Numbered from the stretch's first letter, positions 9,001-17,666 are shown. The stretch is 64,000 nt of DNA from Actinoplanes sp040639655 (GCF_040639655.1 NZ_JBFAAI010000005.1:124001-188000), one strand, 5' to 3'. Numbers and translations are program-made. Notes: generated by a model not told the origin, from the letters alone.

Positions 9001-12000
9001 GTGCGCCGCGAACTCCATGCCGATCCGGCCGTGCGCGTCGTAGATCTTGTCGGCGACCACCCGCCCGCCACCGACGGCGGCCTTCTGGGTCTGCCGCGGC
9101 CGGAGGAATCCGTCGAAGATCTCGTACGAGACGTCGATGCCGCCACCCGCGTTGATCGTCTCGGTCTTCACATACGGATATCCGCTGCGTGTCGCGCTGT
9201 AGTGGTAGGTGAATCGGATGGCCGGCTGATCCGGGTGGTCGGCACGGGTCCACCTGCTGTTCCACACATGGGTGGTCCGGCCGAGCGCGTCGTAGGCGCC
9301 CTCGCTGACCCGGCTGTTCATGTCGGTGACGCGCACCGAACTGCCCCACGCCGGGTTGATGGTCGTGGTGGTGGTCCAATTCGTCGCGGTCCGGTCGACC
9401 CGGCCGGTGGCCAGGGAGCCGGCCGGGCTGAACTCTGTCGAGGTGGTGTTGCCCCGCACGTCGGTGGCGGTGGTCTGCCGCCCGAAGGCGTCGAACGTCG
9501 CTCTGGCGCTCCCGGCCAGCCAGAGGGTCCCGGTCGCCGCGGTCCAGTCCTTGAGGGTGTCGGTACGGGTCAGGTCGCCCCGCTCCGGCAGAGTGTCCGC
9601 GTTGTCCGCCGCGTCGTAGTAGAACAGGGTGTCGGAGAGCACGTGGTCACGGCTCGACGGCGCGGTGCCGCACGGCCGTGTCGTCACCGTCACCCGCTTG
9701 GTCGCCTTCACCAGGTTCCGGGCGGCGTTGCGGTGATAGGTGTTGGTGGTGCACTTCTCGTCGCCGGTCCGGCCGAGATCACCGTTCTCCTGCACCGTCT
9801 GGGCCGTACCGTAGGTGTCGTCGAACGTGCTGGTGCTGCTGCTGATCCGCCAGCCGCGGGCGCCGTTGACGCCCAGGGCCGTACCCGTGTAGGTCGTCTT
9901 GATCCCGGTGAAGCGGGCCTCCGCCGTGTCGCCGTTGATGGTGCGCGAGGCCAGCGGCGCCGACCGCCACGGCACGTTCACCGTCTTGCCGACCGGCTTG
10001 TCCAGACTCCCGTTGTACACCGCCTCCTCGCGGACCAGGCCGGCGAACTGATCGTCGTCATGGACCGTCTCCGACCCCATCGACGCGGGCACCGTCACAC
10101 TGCGGGTGCCGCCCGAGGGCGCCAGCCGGTCGCCGTGCATGCCGCGCAGATACGTCGTCCTCGTCAGGGTCTGCGCGCTGTCCCCGACCTTGGTCAGCAC
10201 GCCGGCGAATCCGCGGAACTGGTTCCACGTCTTGTACTTCGGCTTGCCCATGCCGTTGTCGTCGGCGTAATGCCAGGCCGGTGCGCCCTCATACGTGTAG
10301 AAGGTGTTCTTCGTCGGCGACTGATGGCCGTCCGCCAATTGCACGTCGGTCTCGGTGACCTGCCTGACGACGTACTTGTGCCACCACTCGGTGAGGGTTC
10401 CGCCGCTGGTGGAGTATGGATCCGGTCCGACCACCGGGTAGCAGAGCCTGGTGTTGTCGTGCGGTGACCGCGGCAGGTTCCCGGCCGAGCACTCGGGCAG
10501 CGAATAGGTGATCTGGATCAGGGCGCCGGTCTCGGTGTGGATCGCGGCCATCCGCTGCCAGTTGTTCGTGGTGTTCGTCTTGCTCAGCACCCGGTTCGGC
10601 ATCGCCACCGGGTCGAAGGACACCGGCGGCATCGTCACCGTGTCACCGACGTGGCCGGCGTGCACGATCGAGTCCAGCCACAGACCCGGCCGCTGCCCGT
10701 CACCCGGCGACGGGAAGGTGTGCTTCAGCGTATACGAGTCGACGACCTGCCAGTCCGGCGTCGTCCTGGTGGTGTCCCACACCCGCGTGGTGACCTTCGC
10801 GAGCCGTTTGGTCGTCCAGAACGTCGGCGAGAAGTCCGTACACGACGTCGCCGAAGCCGCACACTCCTGGTCCCACGGGGTGTCCGGCCAGTGTGCGCCG
10901 TCGTGGTTCGAGCAGTCCGACAGGCAACGATCACCGGTTTCGAAGAGGACCTGGGCCGGCGCCTTCACCGACCGGTCGGACGAACCCCGGTCCCACGTGC
11001 CGTAGTCGATGCGCGCCAGGTTGCCGCCGCGCACGTACGACATCGTCCTGGTCTTCGTTCCTTCGGCCGCGTACTGGTTCGTCTCCCGGTCGTACCAGTA
11101 CGACGTGGTGTTGCCGTGCGCGTCGATCGAGTAGTCGAGGTTCCACCGCCAAGCCTGCGTCCGGCGCGAGGCGGCGAAGGTGCCGGCGTGCCCGGGTTCG
11201 CCCGCGTGGTTGCCGTAGACCGGCACGGTCCACGCCGAACCGGTCGCCGTGCTCTGGCCGGGCAGGTTGTTCAGCCCGAAGAAGTGCTGGGTGCCATCGG
11301 ACGTGGTGAGTTTCCAGTACTCGCCGTTGTCGTCGCCGTTGCTGCCGCCGGTCAGCAGTTCGAACTTCGAGCCGTCCTCGGCCCGGCCGTGCCAGCCCTT
11401 GCCGGCCTGGTGAATCAATTCGGTGCTGCTGCTGCCGAACGACAACGTCGCGTTGTCCGACCGCCAGCACTGGTCACCGGTATAGGTCGGGTTGTTGTCG
11501 TCGCCCGCGGTGTCGTCATTGCAGGACACGTAGGAACGCTCGATGAAGCCGGCCGAGTAGCCGAAGCCCTCGCCCACCCAGGACGGCTGGTTGTTCGACG
11601 CCGAGGACCGTCCGTCGACACTGCCGGACGAGTACCCCAGCCCCACCGAGGGAGGCGCGGCGCCGATGCCCGGTGGTGTGCGGATCGGATAGTTCCAGGA
11701 GAAGTCGCCGGTGGAACCGCCGGCCGACCACGTGGAGGAGGCGGCCAGGGGCGTGGCCGTGAAGTCGCCGGCGTCACCGGCCGGCGCGGCCGCCAGCGCC
11801 ACCAGGGTGCTCGCCGAGGCGGCGACAGCGGCTTCGGCGGTCACCTGCTGGGTCACCGGGTCGTTGCGGGACGGCAGCAGTGCCGGAGCGCAGCCCGCGC
11901 GGCCCGGTGTGGTCAGTGCACACTCCGGCAGACGCCAGGCCCGCAACCGCGAGGACCAGTCGGCGCCGTACGCGTTGCGGAAGGAGGAATAGTCGAGGGT

Positions 12001-12405
12001 GACCGAGGCGGTACCGGCGGCCGACCCCTTGACGCGGGCCGCCACCGTCGCCCGCCACTGTGCAGGCAGTTGCGAACGGTCCACGACCGTCGCGCTCACC
12101 GTGGCCTGCTGAGGCTTCGCCCAGCGCACCGGCAGTGGCTTGCCGGCGCCCGGCCAGACCGGCGCGGGCAGCTTCGCCGGCGGCGGGAGAACGCGCCCGC
12201 GGGGCAGGCCGGCCACCTCACCACCGGCCTTGTCCAGTTTCTCCACCTGCGCGGTCAGCGGGGTCGGCCGCGGCTCCGCTGCGGACGCCGGCCGCACGAT
12301 CACCGTCGGCAGGGCGACGACGAGAAGGGCCAGGAAGTACGCGGGCGAATACCGGCGCAGCGATGTCGGGCTGAGGGCACGGAATGGTGGACGGGCACGA
12401 CTCAT
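6097..12405 (-). CDS. Secreted RHS/YD-repeat protein with C-terminal HExxH domain
   Basis: 2102 residues from the ATG at 12405 (GGGGAG upstream); an upstream in-frame ATG at 12747 would add a low-complexity Arg-rich leader and is rejected. A signal peptide covers about residues 1-42. The body carries many YD repeats, which in this family form a hollow beta-barrel shell. The RHS core signature is present near 1780-1810, ending DPTGMFDP at 1807. A Gly/Ser-rich linker follows, then a variable C-terminal domain of about 290 residues. That domain contains HERYH (2038-2042), an HExxH zinc-peptidase-like motif, followed by a Glu-rich YYEIEAE stretch. This is the layout of polymorphic toxins with a swapped tip. 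The metallopeptidase reading is inference; the RHS call is firm. Confidence 0.92.
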   Translation of the reverse strand: MSRARPPFRALSPTSLRRYSPAYFLALLVVALPTVIVRPASAAEPRPTPLTAQVEKLDKAGGEVAGLPRGRVLPPPAKLPAPVWPGAGKPLPVRWAKPQQATVSATVVDRSQLPAQWRATVAARVKGSAAGTASVTLDYSSFRNAYGADWSSRLRAWRLPECALTTPGRAGCAPALLPSRNDPVTQQVTAEAAVAASASTLVALAAAPAGDAGDFTATPLAASSTWSAGGSTGDFSWNYPIRTPPGIGAAPPSVGLGYSSGSVDGRSSASNNQPSWVGEGFGYSAGFIERSYVSCNDDTAGDDNNPTYTGDQCWRSDNATLSFGSSSTELIHQAGKGWHGRAEDGSKFELLTGGSNGDDNGEYWKLTTSDGTQHFFGLNNLPGQSTATGSAWTVPVYGNHAGEPGHAGTFAASRRTQAWRWNLDYSIDAHGNTTSYWYDRETNQYAAEGTKTRTMSYVRGGNLARIDYGTWDRGSSDRSVKAPAQVLFETGDRCLSDCSNHDGAHWPDTPWDQECAASATSCTDFSPTFWTTKRLAKVTTRVWDTTRTTPDWQVVDSYTLKHTFPSPGDGQRPGLWLDSIVHAGHVGDTVTMPPVSFDPVAMPNRVLSKTNTTNNWQRMAAIHTETGALIQITYSLPECSAGNLPRSPHDNTRLCYPVVGPDPYSTSGGTLTEWWHKYVVRQVTETDVQLADGHQSPTKNTFYTYEGAPAWHYADDNGMGKPKYKTWNQFRGFAGVLTKVGDSAQTLTRTTYLRGMHGDRLAPSGGTRSVTVPASMGSETVHDDDQFAGLVREEAVYNGSLDKPVGKTVNVPWRSAPLASRTINGDTAEARFTGIKTTYTGTALGVNGARGWRISSSTSTFDDTYGTAQTVQENGDLGRTGDEKCTTNTYHRNAARNLVKATKRVTVTTRPCGTAPSSRDHVLSDTLFYYDAADNADTLPERGDLTRTDTLKDWTAATGTLWLAGSARATFDAFGRQTTATDVRGNTTSTEFSPAGSLATGRVDRTATNWTTTTTINPAWGSSVRVTDMNSRVSEGAYDALGRTTHVWNSRWTRADHPDQPAIRFTYHYSATRSGYPYVKTETINAGGGIDVSYEIFDGFLRPRQTQKAAVGGGRVVADKIYDAHGRIGMEFAAHAEPGGPSGTLWWEPEWSVPTQAVNVYDRAGRVTDAIFRSGDGVTNLVEKWRTRTGYEGDRVTTVPPAGGATQTALVDVQGRTTELWQYTTPSGTAGPYERTVYHFNSKDQLSSVVDPGENRWTYLYDMSGRKVETKDPDKGRTRTDFNDAGDVVRTTDARNEVLVYTYDSMGRKVAVHDDEAVPGKIRAEWKYDKLYTGVTVRGQLTEKIRYDNGNAYKWQARGFTSDYRLTGEHWVIPEAETGLAGTYIYGHSYSPYNGAETSLSHPDAGGNAGEQVTTAYDRVSGLPTSLTSAWSTVGTYVAGQEYSAYGEPTITTMKIAGGVYAQQAISYETDTRRMRGFKVKPETAAGTVSERGYTWDPAGNLTSIADTPQVGPADTQCFRFDVLRRLTSAWTPKAGVSCAAAPSVAGLGGAAPYWLDWAFDKLGNRTQEVSHAAAGDTVRDYAVPPSGADKVRPHAVTAMTTTVPGGTAGTIGYEYDATGNMTMRGGQELEWDSEGKPVVLKENGQTTTSLYDADGTRLLRRDSSGTTLFLPGNEIRKTAVAVTGTRFYTFGGRTVASRTNVAQSLTWLFDDHQGTQQVAVNAYTQRVDIRRQTPYGGERGTNPIWPTNKGFVGGDNDPSGLVHIGARLYDPVLGRFISVDPVQDLNDPQQWNAYAYGHNNPITSSDPTGMFDPFWLISLVVAITRGVTALINGGGAGNGGGRRRSGGRGGSSGGGSSGERASGGGSSGGGSVAGGVAGFVVDKFANLMKQNVSCFMGICGPVGDRISEDLDFSQEIGDAWGKYDEFMDNNVFEPLITFGGSVADGIVAEARALWLTPKEQSDMVGSAVKDLVEVTGGTCHEEGGMTVCAENAKNPLGDLLGQAGGTTYGGTFVTTDRTNMKGKREKTKAERDALFAHERYHKEKQWEKQGFLFAIRYHTLGWLKAEDGCNYYEIEAEIKTMPEGTAWNGQNGGGSYVCVAE

Positions 12406-12494
12406 GGGGCTCCCCGTATCAGGGTGACGGCGTAGAAACTCGCCGGTGCGCACGCCCCAGTCGCAACCGAAGATCATTGATCTCGCGGCCACTG

Positions 12495-13334
12495 TAGAAC
12501 ATCGGGCGCCGCCCGTGGGGGCAGCTGCGCTGGCCGACCGGAACGAACGCCGACGACCACCTGCGTGACGAATGCGCCGACCCGGCCTCACCGCTGTTCG
12601 CCGTACCCGAACAATCTCTCGCCTCAGAATTCCCCAACCCGGACGTCGCCCGCCGCGTCCTCGAAGCAGCCGGCGGCGATACTCGCGCCTTCGCCAACAT
12701 CGCCAGCACCGCCGGCGGCCGGGGCGGCCAGGTTCCCTCCGGCACACTATCTCCGCTGCTCAGGCAACTAACCGAGGACAAACAGATCCTGGCGGCCGAC
12801 CGGCCACTGTCGACCGGCGGCGGCAAACCGACCCGCTACCGAGTCGCCGACACCAACCTCCGCCTCTACCTCGCCATCCTTCGCGACGTCCACAACCTGG
12901 CTCGGCGCGGCCGACCCGACGCCGGCTACGCCCTGTTCACCAACCGCTGGACAAGTTGGCGCGGCCGCGCGGTCGAACCCCTGATCCGCACCTCGCTGGA
13001 ACAGGCCGCGATCACCGGTGCCCTGCCATGGCCGGAGACCCAGGTCGTCGGTGGTTGGTGGAATCGCCAGTTCAACCCCGAGATCGACCTGGTCGGCGCC
13101 GACACCGCACCCATCGCTTCCCAGATCCGTTTCTGCGGGTCGCTGAAATGGATCGGTAAGCCGTTCGACACCCACGACCTCCGGCAACTCCAGAACGGCG
13201 CGGCTCAGGTTCCAGGCTTCGACCCGGAACGAACCGGGTTGATCGCCGTTAGCCGATCCGGCACCGACCTACCGGACGGCGCCGTCGATGTCGCTTGGAC
13301 GCCGGACGATGTGGTCGCTGCCTGGCAATCCTGA
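12495..13334 (+). pseudogene. 3' remnant of an AAA ATPase with DUF234-type C-terminus
   Basis: An open frame runs from just after an in-frame TAG at 12495-12497 to TGA at 13332-13334, about 278 codons. It has no plausible start at its beginning and no Walker A or B motif. The translated sequence looks like the C-terminal part of archaeal/bacterial DUF234-type ATPases: an HTH-like segment, then KPTRYRVADTNLRLYL, WRGRAVEPLIR and the nuclease-like GGWWNRQFNPEIDLVG. The missing N-terminal ATPase domain and the abrupt 5' junction near the RHS gene's upstream region say this is a decayed fragment. Third positions are less GC-biased than in flanking genes, consistent with acquired DNA. An expressed short protein cannot be excluded. 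Confidence 0.75.
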
Positions 13335-13475
13335 GCCGATCTCCACGCGGAAACGCCGCCCAGCACACCTGAGCCGGGTGAGCACGCGAAGCAGGGCGGG
13401 CCCACCATCCCGACCCGCCCACACCCGAGAAGATTCCCCGCACCCGTCGAGAAGGTGACGAACGCTCATATTCGC

Positions 13476-15398
13476 CTATCCCATGGCGGAGTGGCTTTCC
13501 GGGAACCGGAGCTCCAACTCGATCGAGTTCTTGTCGTTCTTCAGGCCGGCAACGATCGGTGCGGGCCGGCCCATCCGATAACCCTGCGCGAAGTCGACGC
13601 CGTACTCCCTCAGCAGGGTGACGGTTGCGTCGTCCTGGACACATTCGGCGGCGACGCGAATGCCGAGCGTGTGGCATAGCTCGACCAATGTCGACACGAT
13701 GGCTTGATCCGGTGGCGACTGGCAGATGTCGACGACGAACACCCCGTCGATCTTGACCAGATCCACCGGCAGGTACTTCAGATACGCCAGGGCGGCATGG
13801 CCAGTACCGAAATCGTCGAGCGCGAGCTGGCAGCCGATGTCCCTGATGCCCGTGGCGAACGCCAGCGCCTCGTTACGGTTCTCGATCAGAGCAGTCTCGG
13901 TGATCTCGAACGTCAGGCACTCCGGTTTCACCCGGTGCCGATGGATCGCCTCGGTAACGTGGGCGAGTAGGCCGGGATCGGCGAGCGACTTCCCGGAGAT
14001 ATTGATCTGGTAGTGCGAGGTCTGAGCGCCTTGGCCGATCAGTTCCAAGGCATGATCGATGACCCACTTGTCCACGGCGAGGATCTCCCCAACACGTTCA
14101 GCCATGTCGAGGAACGCCCACGGGGCGATGAAGTCGCCGTTGCTTCCTCGGACGCGGAGTAGGATCTCGTGGCGGGCGATCTGGTTGAGCGCGAGGTCGA
14201 CGATGGGCTGTGCGTAGAGAGCGAACCCGTCGGTCGCGACCGCCTGGAGAACCTGGGATCTGCAACGGTTCTCCCGGTCGGTGCCGTCGGCTGGCTGGTC
14301 GAGTGCGTGGACGGCGAGGCCTTGGCGGCGTGCTTCTCGAGCCGCGTGCTCGGCGTCGGCGAACAGATCGAATCCGGTGTCGTGCACGCCGCCGGCAAAA
14401 CGCGCCACCCCTGCCCAGGCGTCGAGGCGTAGTGCCTTCTGCCGGACGGTGAACAGGTGCCTTCGGAGGGCGCTGACCGCCCTGACCGCGATGGCGTGAG
14501 CGGACTCGGCGTGCTGACCGGTCATGAGCACACCCCACAGACCAGGCGCGATCAGGCCGCAGGTCAGCTCCGGGCCGACTGCTTCGCGCAGCAGCGCCGC
14601 GACATCTGAGGTCAGCTCCTCATGATCCCGTTCGCCAGTGGCGGCGGACAGACGAGAGGCTGGCTGCGTCGCCACGACGATCACAGCGCCGTGCGTGATG
14701 CGGCGGGCGCGGTCGACCTCGTCGGTCAGGTAACCGCGGTTCGGCAACCCGGTCACCAGATCCCGGGCACGCTGGTCGGCGCAGAGCATCGCATTACGGG
14801 TAGTGAGCCGGCGCCGTTCCTGCCGGGCGATTTCGAGGATGGTGACATCGCGTCCCGTGGCGATGAGTCCTGATGGCTCACCGGCAGTGGTGAGTACCTC
14901 GATGTGGCAGTGCACGTGACGGACTGCGCCGCCGGGGTGGACCGTCCGGAAGGTGATCTCCCCCGGACGACGCTGGGCCCAGACGGTTCCGACCGCCGTC
15001 CGGACCGCCACTCGATCCGCCGGATGGATGAGCTTGACCAGGGCGTCCGCGGTCAGGTTTAGTGTTCCCGGCGCATAGCCGAAGATCATCGCCATCTCGT
15101 CCGACCATTTCAGCCGGCCCGCGATCAGATCCACCACGCCTGTCGTCTTGCCAGACCCAGCCGTCCAGGTGATAGTGCCCCGCTTCGCTCGCTGTGCCGC
15201 CCGCTCGACCCGCGCCGCCTCGTCGATGTCCGCCGTCAGCGGGTCGATCAGATCGGTGTCGGCGAGAATCTCGTAGCCGTCGGCGCGCGAACGGTCGTAG
15301 GCGGCTTGCGCCGCCCGCCCGACCCGGCGGGCCCGCGCGAGCTCGAGTGGGCTGGGCTGCCGGGTATCCGCCAGCGCGAGGATGTCATCGAGGTCCAT
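13476..15398 (-). CDS. PAS / degenerate GGDEF / EAL protein (probable c-di-GMP phosphodiesterase)
   Basis: 640 residues from the ATG at 15398, preceded by GGGAGG six bases upstream; the longer frame to 15956 only reads through the sigma gene. A PAS domain lies at about 82-185. A GGDEF-like fold follows (DLVTGLPNR) but the catalytic GGDEF signature is replaced by APGLWGVL, so it should not synthesise c-di-GMP. The EAL domain is near complete: HEILLR (EIL instead of EAL), QINISG, FEITET, DDFGTG, VKIDG, AAEC and DFAQGYRMGRP keep the metal- and substrate-binding E, N, E, DD, K, E and Q. It should hydrolyse c-di-GMP. Its start overlaps the end of the sigma factor gene by 14 bases, so the two are translated together. 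Confidence 0.88.
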   Translation of the reverse strand: MDLDDILALADTRQPSPLELARARRVGRAAQAAYDRSRADGYEILADTDLIDPLTADIDEAARVERAAQRAKRGTITWTAGSGKTTGVVDLIAGRLKWSDEMAMIFGYAPGTLNLTADALVKLIHPADRVAVRTAVGTVWAQRRPGEITFRTVHPGGAVRHVHCHIEVLTTAGEPSGLIATGRDVTILEIARQERRRLTTRNAMLCADQRARDLVTGLPNRGYLTDEVDRARRITHGAVIVVATQPASRLSAATGERDHEELTSDVAALLREAVGPELTCGLIAPGLWGVLMTGQHAESAHAIAVRAVSALRRHLFTVRQKALRLDAWAGVARFAGGVHDTGFDLFADAEHAAREARRQGLAVHALDQPADGTDRENRCRSQVLQAVATDGFALYAQPIVDLALNQIARHEILLRVRGSNGDFIAPWAFLDMAERVGEILAVDKWVIDHALELIGQGAQTSHYQINISGKSLADPGLLAHVTEAIHRHRVKPECLTFEITETALIENRNEALAFATGIRDIGCQLALDDFGTGHAALAYLKYLPVDLVKIDGVFVVDICQSPPDQAIVSTLVELCHTLGIRVAAECVQDDATVTLLREYGVDFAQGYRMGRPAPIVAGLKNDKNSIELELRFPESHSAMG

Positions 15399-16005
15399 GC
15401 GCACCTCCCGTACGGCGGCTCTTCGCGTCGGTGTAGCCGGCTCTCTCCGCCAACTGACGAAGCTGCTGCCTCGCAGCCACCTTGTAGCTACGGACGCTGT
15501 TGTCGGTGAGGCCGAGGGCTCGGGCGATCTCCTGGTTGGAGAAGCCTTCGCGCGACATCTGGAACACCTCCGCATGTCGCGGCGGGAGCTGCTGCAGCCA
15601 GCCACGCAGCAGTTCCTCGGCCTCCCACGCATCCGCCAGGTCGGATTGCGGTCCCACCGGCACCTCATCGGGCAGTGGCGCCGCTTCACGCTGGCGCCGG
15701 TCCTGCTCCTTGAGAATCTTGTACCGCGCGGTGGTGATGATTGACGCGATGGGTTCCCGGTATTCCCGGATCTTCGCCCACTGGACCCGACCCTCCAGAT
15801 AGGCCTCTTGGAGAGCGTCCCGGAGCATCTCCGGATCCCAGCAGCGGGCGCGGAGAACGCGCTCCGCGGAGTGGTAGCTCTGATTGAAGAAGACACCGAA
15901 CTCGGCGTCGTGCTCCTTCTTGAGCCGAACCGACTCCGCCTGCTGTGACTCCTCACCGTCGCCTGGCTCCGACGCCAGGGCCGCCGAGCCGTCCAGCGCG
16001 CTCAC
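15385..16005 (-). CDS. ECF-type RNA polymerase sigma factor
   Basis: 206 residues. Region 2 covers about 35-105 (FNQSYHSAERVLRARCWDPEMLRDALQEA split around positions 40-68) and region 4 about 125-190, with LPPRHAEVFQMSREGFSNQEIARAL-like helix-turn-helix features. The N-terminal 30 residues are acidic and poorly conserved. It overlaps the upstream small membrane protein gene by four bases (ATGA) and the downstream EAL gene by 14. No classical zinc anti-sigma gene is adjacent, so control is probably unusual: perhaps via the one-helix protein upstream or the EAL protein. Family call is firm; regulon unknown. Confidence 0.88.
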   Translation of the reverse strand: MSALDGSAALASEPGDGEESQQAESVRLKKEHDAEFGVFFNQSYHSAERVLRARCWDPEMLRDALQEAYLEGRVQWAKIREYREPIASIITTARYKILKEQDRRQREAAPLPDEVPVGPQSDLADAWEAEELLRGWLQQLPPRHAEVFQMSREGFSNQEIARALGLTDNSVRSYKVAARQQLRQLAERAGYTDAKSRRTGGAHGPR

Positions 16006-16292
16006 GCCGCCTCCTCGCGGCCACTCAACGGCTCGCGGCCCCCGAACTCCACCTCGCGGTGCCCATCACGATCACGCTCCACGATCCGCACGACGCCGCG
16101 GGGGCGTTCCGCGAGCCCCATCAGGCCGGTCGCGCGAGCCGCGGCACGCGCCGACGCCTCCCGTTCCGCGTGCAACCGCGTGCGGTGCGCAATGTAGGCC
16201 CGCACCAGACCCGCGATCACGCCCGCACCCGCAAGCGCCAAGACCATCACTCCGTAATCGGAGAGCGGCCCCGCCATCAACGCGCCCATCAT
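16002..16292 (-). CDS. Small single-helix membrane protein upstream of the sigma factor
   Basis: About 96 residues. GAGGGGG directly precedes tandem ATG codons at 16292 and 16289, so the start is one of these rather than the in-frame codon at 16307. One hydrophobic helix (YGVMVLALAGAGVIAGLV) sits near the N-terminus, followed by a basic Arg/Glu-rich cytoplasmic-looking tail with a coiled-coil character. The stop overlaps the sigma gene's ATG (ATGA). It has no recognisable domain. Position suggests it could tether or sequester the sigma factor, but it lacks the usual anti-sigma motifs, so that is a guess. Confidence 0.65.
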   Translation of the reverse strand: MMGALMAGPLSDYGVMVLALAGAGVIAGLVRAYIAHRTRLHAEREASARAAARATGLMGLAERPRGVVRIVERDRDGHREVEFGGREPLSGREEAA

Positions 16293-16735
16293 GCCCCCTC
16301 GTCGCATCCCCTACTGCATCACTGTCCGTGGGGAGCGCCTGATGTAGATGCCGAGCCGCACACAATCTTCAAGGAGATCAAGGATCATGTTTTTTAGCTG
16401 CTTAAACGCCATAAAGTTATGCATGAGACACACGGAGCAAGAGTAGCGGCCAGCCATGGGACAACCACCGAATGTGACCTAGCGCAATCGGACAGACTCC
16501 GGAACATCACCATCGCCAGGCCGGTCGGGCGGAACGCCTCGGACGGGGTTAATCGTCAAGCTGGACTCGCCGGGTTCGCCGGCTACGGTGAGAGCCTCTT
16601 AGTTTCACCCCGGCGTCGTCATGCCACTTGAGGCATATCGGCATCCGCACTGCCTCGGAGGCACCCTGCCGACTCGGCATCCGGACGGCACCGCCTGTCC
16701 GCCCTGCACGCAGCTCCGACCGCCCTCTCAAACGG
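16293..16735. other. Intergenic stretch without a supported gene
   Basis: About 440 bases between the sigma operon and the small ORF ending at 16736. Short ORFs here on either strand have atypical, Arg/Cys/Trp-rich translations and no good ribosome-binding sites. The part next to 16292 should hold the promoter of the sigma operon (an AT-rich patch lies around 16384-16430). I see no repeats or hairpins of note. Confidence 0.5.
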
Positions 16736-16945
16736 CTACCGATCAAACAGGCGCAGCCGCACATCCTCGCCGTGCTCCACAAAGCACCAGACCGGGCGCA
16801 AACCGGAGGCACCGGCCGGCGTTGCCACCAATGTCGCCAGACCCTCGGGACTACCACAGACAACCGCGGTCAACTTCCATCCCGCGAACGGAACCACGAT
16901 CCTGGAAGCCGGAGCAAGCGGCATCACCTCCGTTGACGGAGGCAT
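16736..16945 (-). CDS. Small ORF translationally coupled to the Pr6Pr gene
   Basis: 69 codons. The ATG at 16945 shares one base with the TGA of the preceding gene (TGATG), a typical coupling arrangement. The product contains an alternation of hydrophobic and polar residues (IVVPFAGWKLTAVVCG, PVWCFVEHGEDVRLRL) that looks protein-like rather than random, and no transmembrane helix is obvious. I know no family for it. It could also be a spurious tail reading, since no Shine-Dalgarno is visible, although coupled genes often lack one. Confidence 0.4.
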   Translation of the reverse strand: MPPSTEVMPLAPASRIVVPFAGWKLTAVVCGSPEGLATLVATPAGASGLRPVWCFVEHGEDVRLRLFDR

Positions 16946-17652
16946 CACATGTCGCGGTAGCCAACGGACTCTGCACTGGAACCCGGCTTCGTCACGACGA
17001 CAGCCGTCGCCTCCGGCACGGCCGGCGATCCACTGGGCAGCCGGGCATCCAGCAGGCGGAGCACGGTCCCCAGCACCACCGCGATCAGCACCACCACGCC
17101 CAGGTTGATCAGGACCGCCGGGTAGCCCCAGCGGGTGACGTCCGAGAAGGGATACGGGTACCAGCCGGTCGCGGCGCCGTGAGCCAGCGTGTAGCCGATC
17201 CAGAGCAGCGGCCACACGGCGGCCCACGCCATGGTCCGGGCGTCGATCCGCGGGCGCGGGCCGAACAGCAGCCAGCCGAGCAGGGCCGCCCACGGGGCGA
17301 TGTAGTGGAACCCCAGGTCGGCCCACCAGGCGACGCCGTGCAGTTCGACCGTGCCGGCCAGGATCGTGCTGTAGACGATGCCGGTGATCACGATGCCCAG
17401 CAGGCCGTCGAGCCGCACGATGCGCCACAGCCGGCCGTCGCGGTGCGGATTCACGGCCAAGGTGGCGGCGGCGATGAGCAGGAGCAGGTTGCTCTGGATG
17501 GTGAAGTAGCTGAACAACCGCTCGAAGCGGGTACCCACCGGTTCGCCGGAGCCGGTGGCGGTCAGCACGATGCGGGTGGTCAGCGACGCGAACACGATCA
17601 GGGCCAGGGCGCCGTGCCAGGCCCGGGACAGCCTGGCGTTGTCGATCTTCAC
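16945..17652 (-). CDS. Pr6Pr family integral membrane protein
   Basis: 235 residues with about six transmembrane segments. The pattern FSYFTIQSNLLLL near the second helix and the WADLGFHYIAPWAALLGW segment match the Pr6Pr (FAR-17a/AIG1-like) family of small membrane proteins. Members are found widely in actinomycetes with no settled biochemical role. It follows the histidine kinase gene by only 14 bases on the same strand, so it may belong to the same transcript and perhaps senses or responds to the same envelope signal. C-terminal 30 residues are a cytoplasmic-looking tail. Confidence 0.82.
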   Translation of the reverse strand: MKIDNARLSRAWHGALALIVFASLTTRIVLTATGSGEPVGTRFERLFSYFTIQSNLLLLIAAATLAVNPHRDGRLWRIVRLDGLLGIVITGIVYSTILAGTVELHGVAWWADLGFHYIAPWAALLGWLLFGPRPRIDARTMAWAAVWPLLWIGYTLAHGAATGWYPYPFSDVTRWGYPAVLINLGVVVLIAVVLGTVLRLLDARLPSGSPAVPEATAVVVTKPGSSAESVGYRDM

Positions 17653-17666
17653 GGGGCGGAACGGTA

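Noticed and set aside
7621..10467. A 948-codon plus-strand open frame
   Set aside because: It lies opposite the RHS repeats; composition and lack of motifs mark it as an antisense shadow.
13394..13420. Possible terminator GGGCGGG/CCCGCCC after the ATPase remnant
   Set aside because: Only seven pairs with a 13-base loop in very GC-rich DNA; too weak to call.
15399..15956. N-terminal extension of the EAL gene to 15956
   Set aside because: The extension is an out-of-frame reading of the sigma factor gene, rich in Ser/Arg; the ATG at 15398 has a strong ribosome-binding site.
16419..16936. Short plus-strand ORFs between the sigma operon and the Pr6Pr gene
   Set aside because: Unusual composition, no ribosome-binding sites, and partly antisense to the coupled small ORF.
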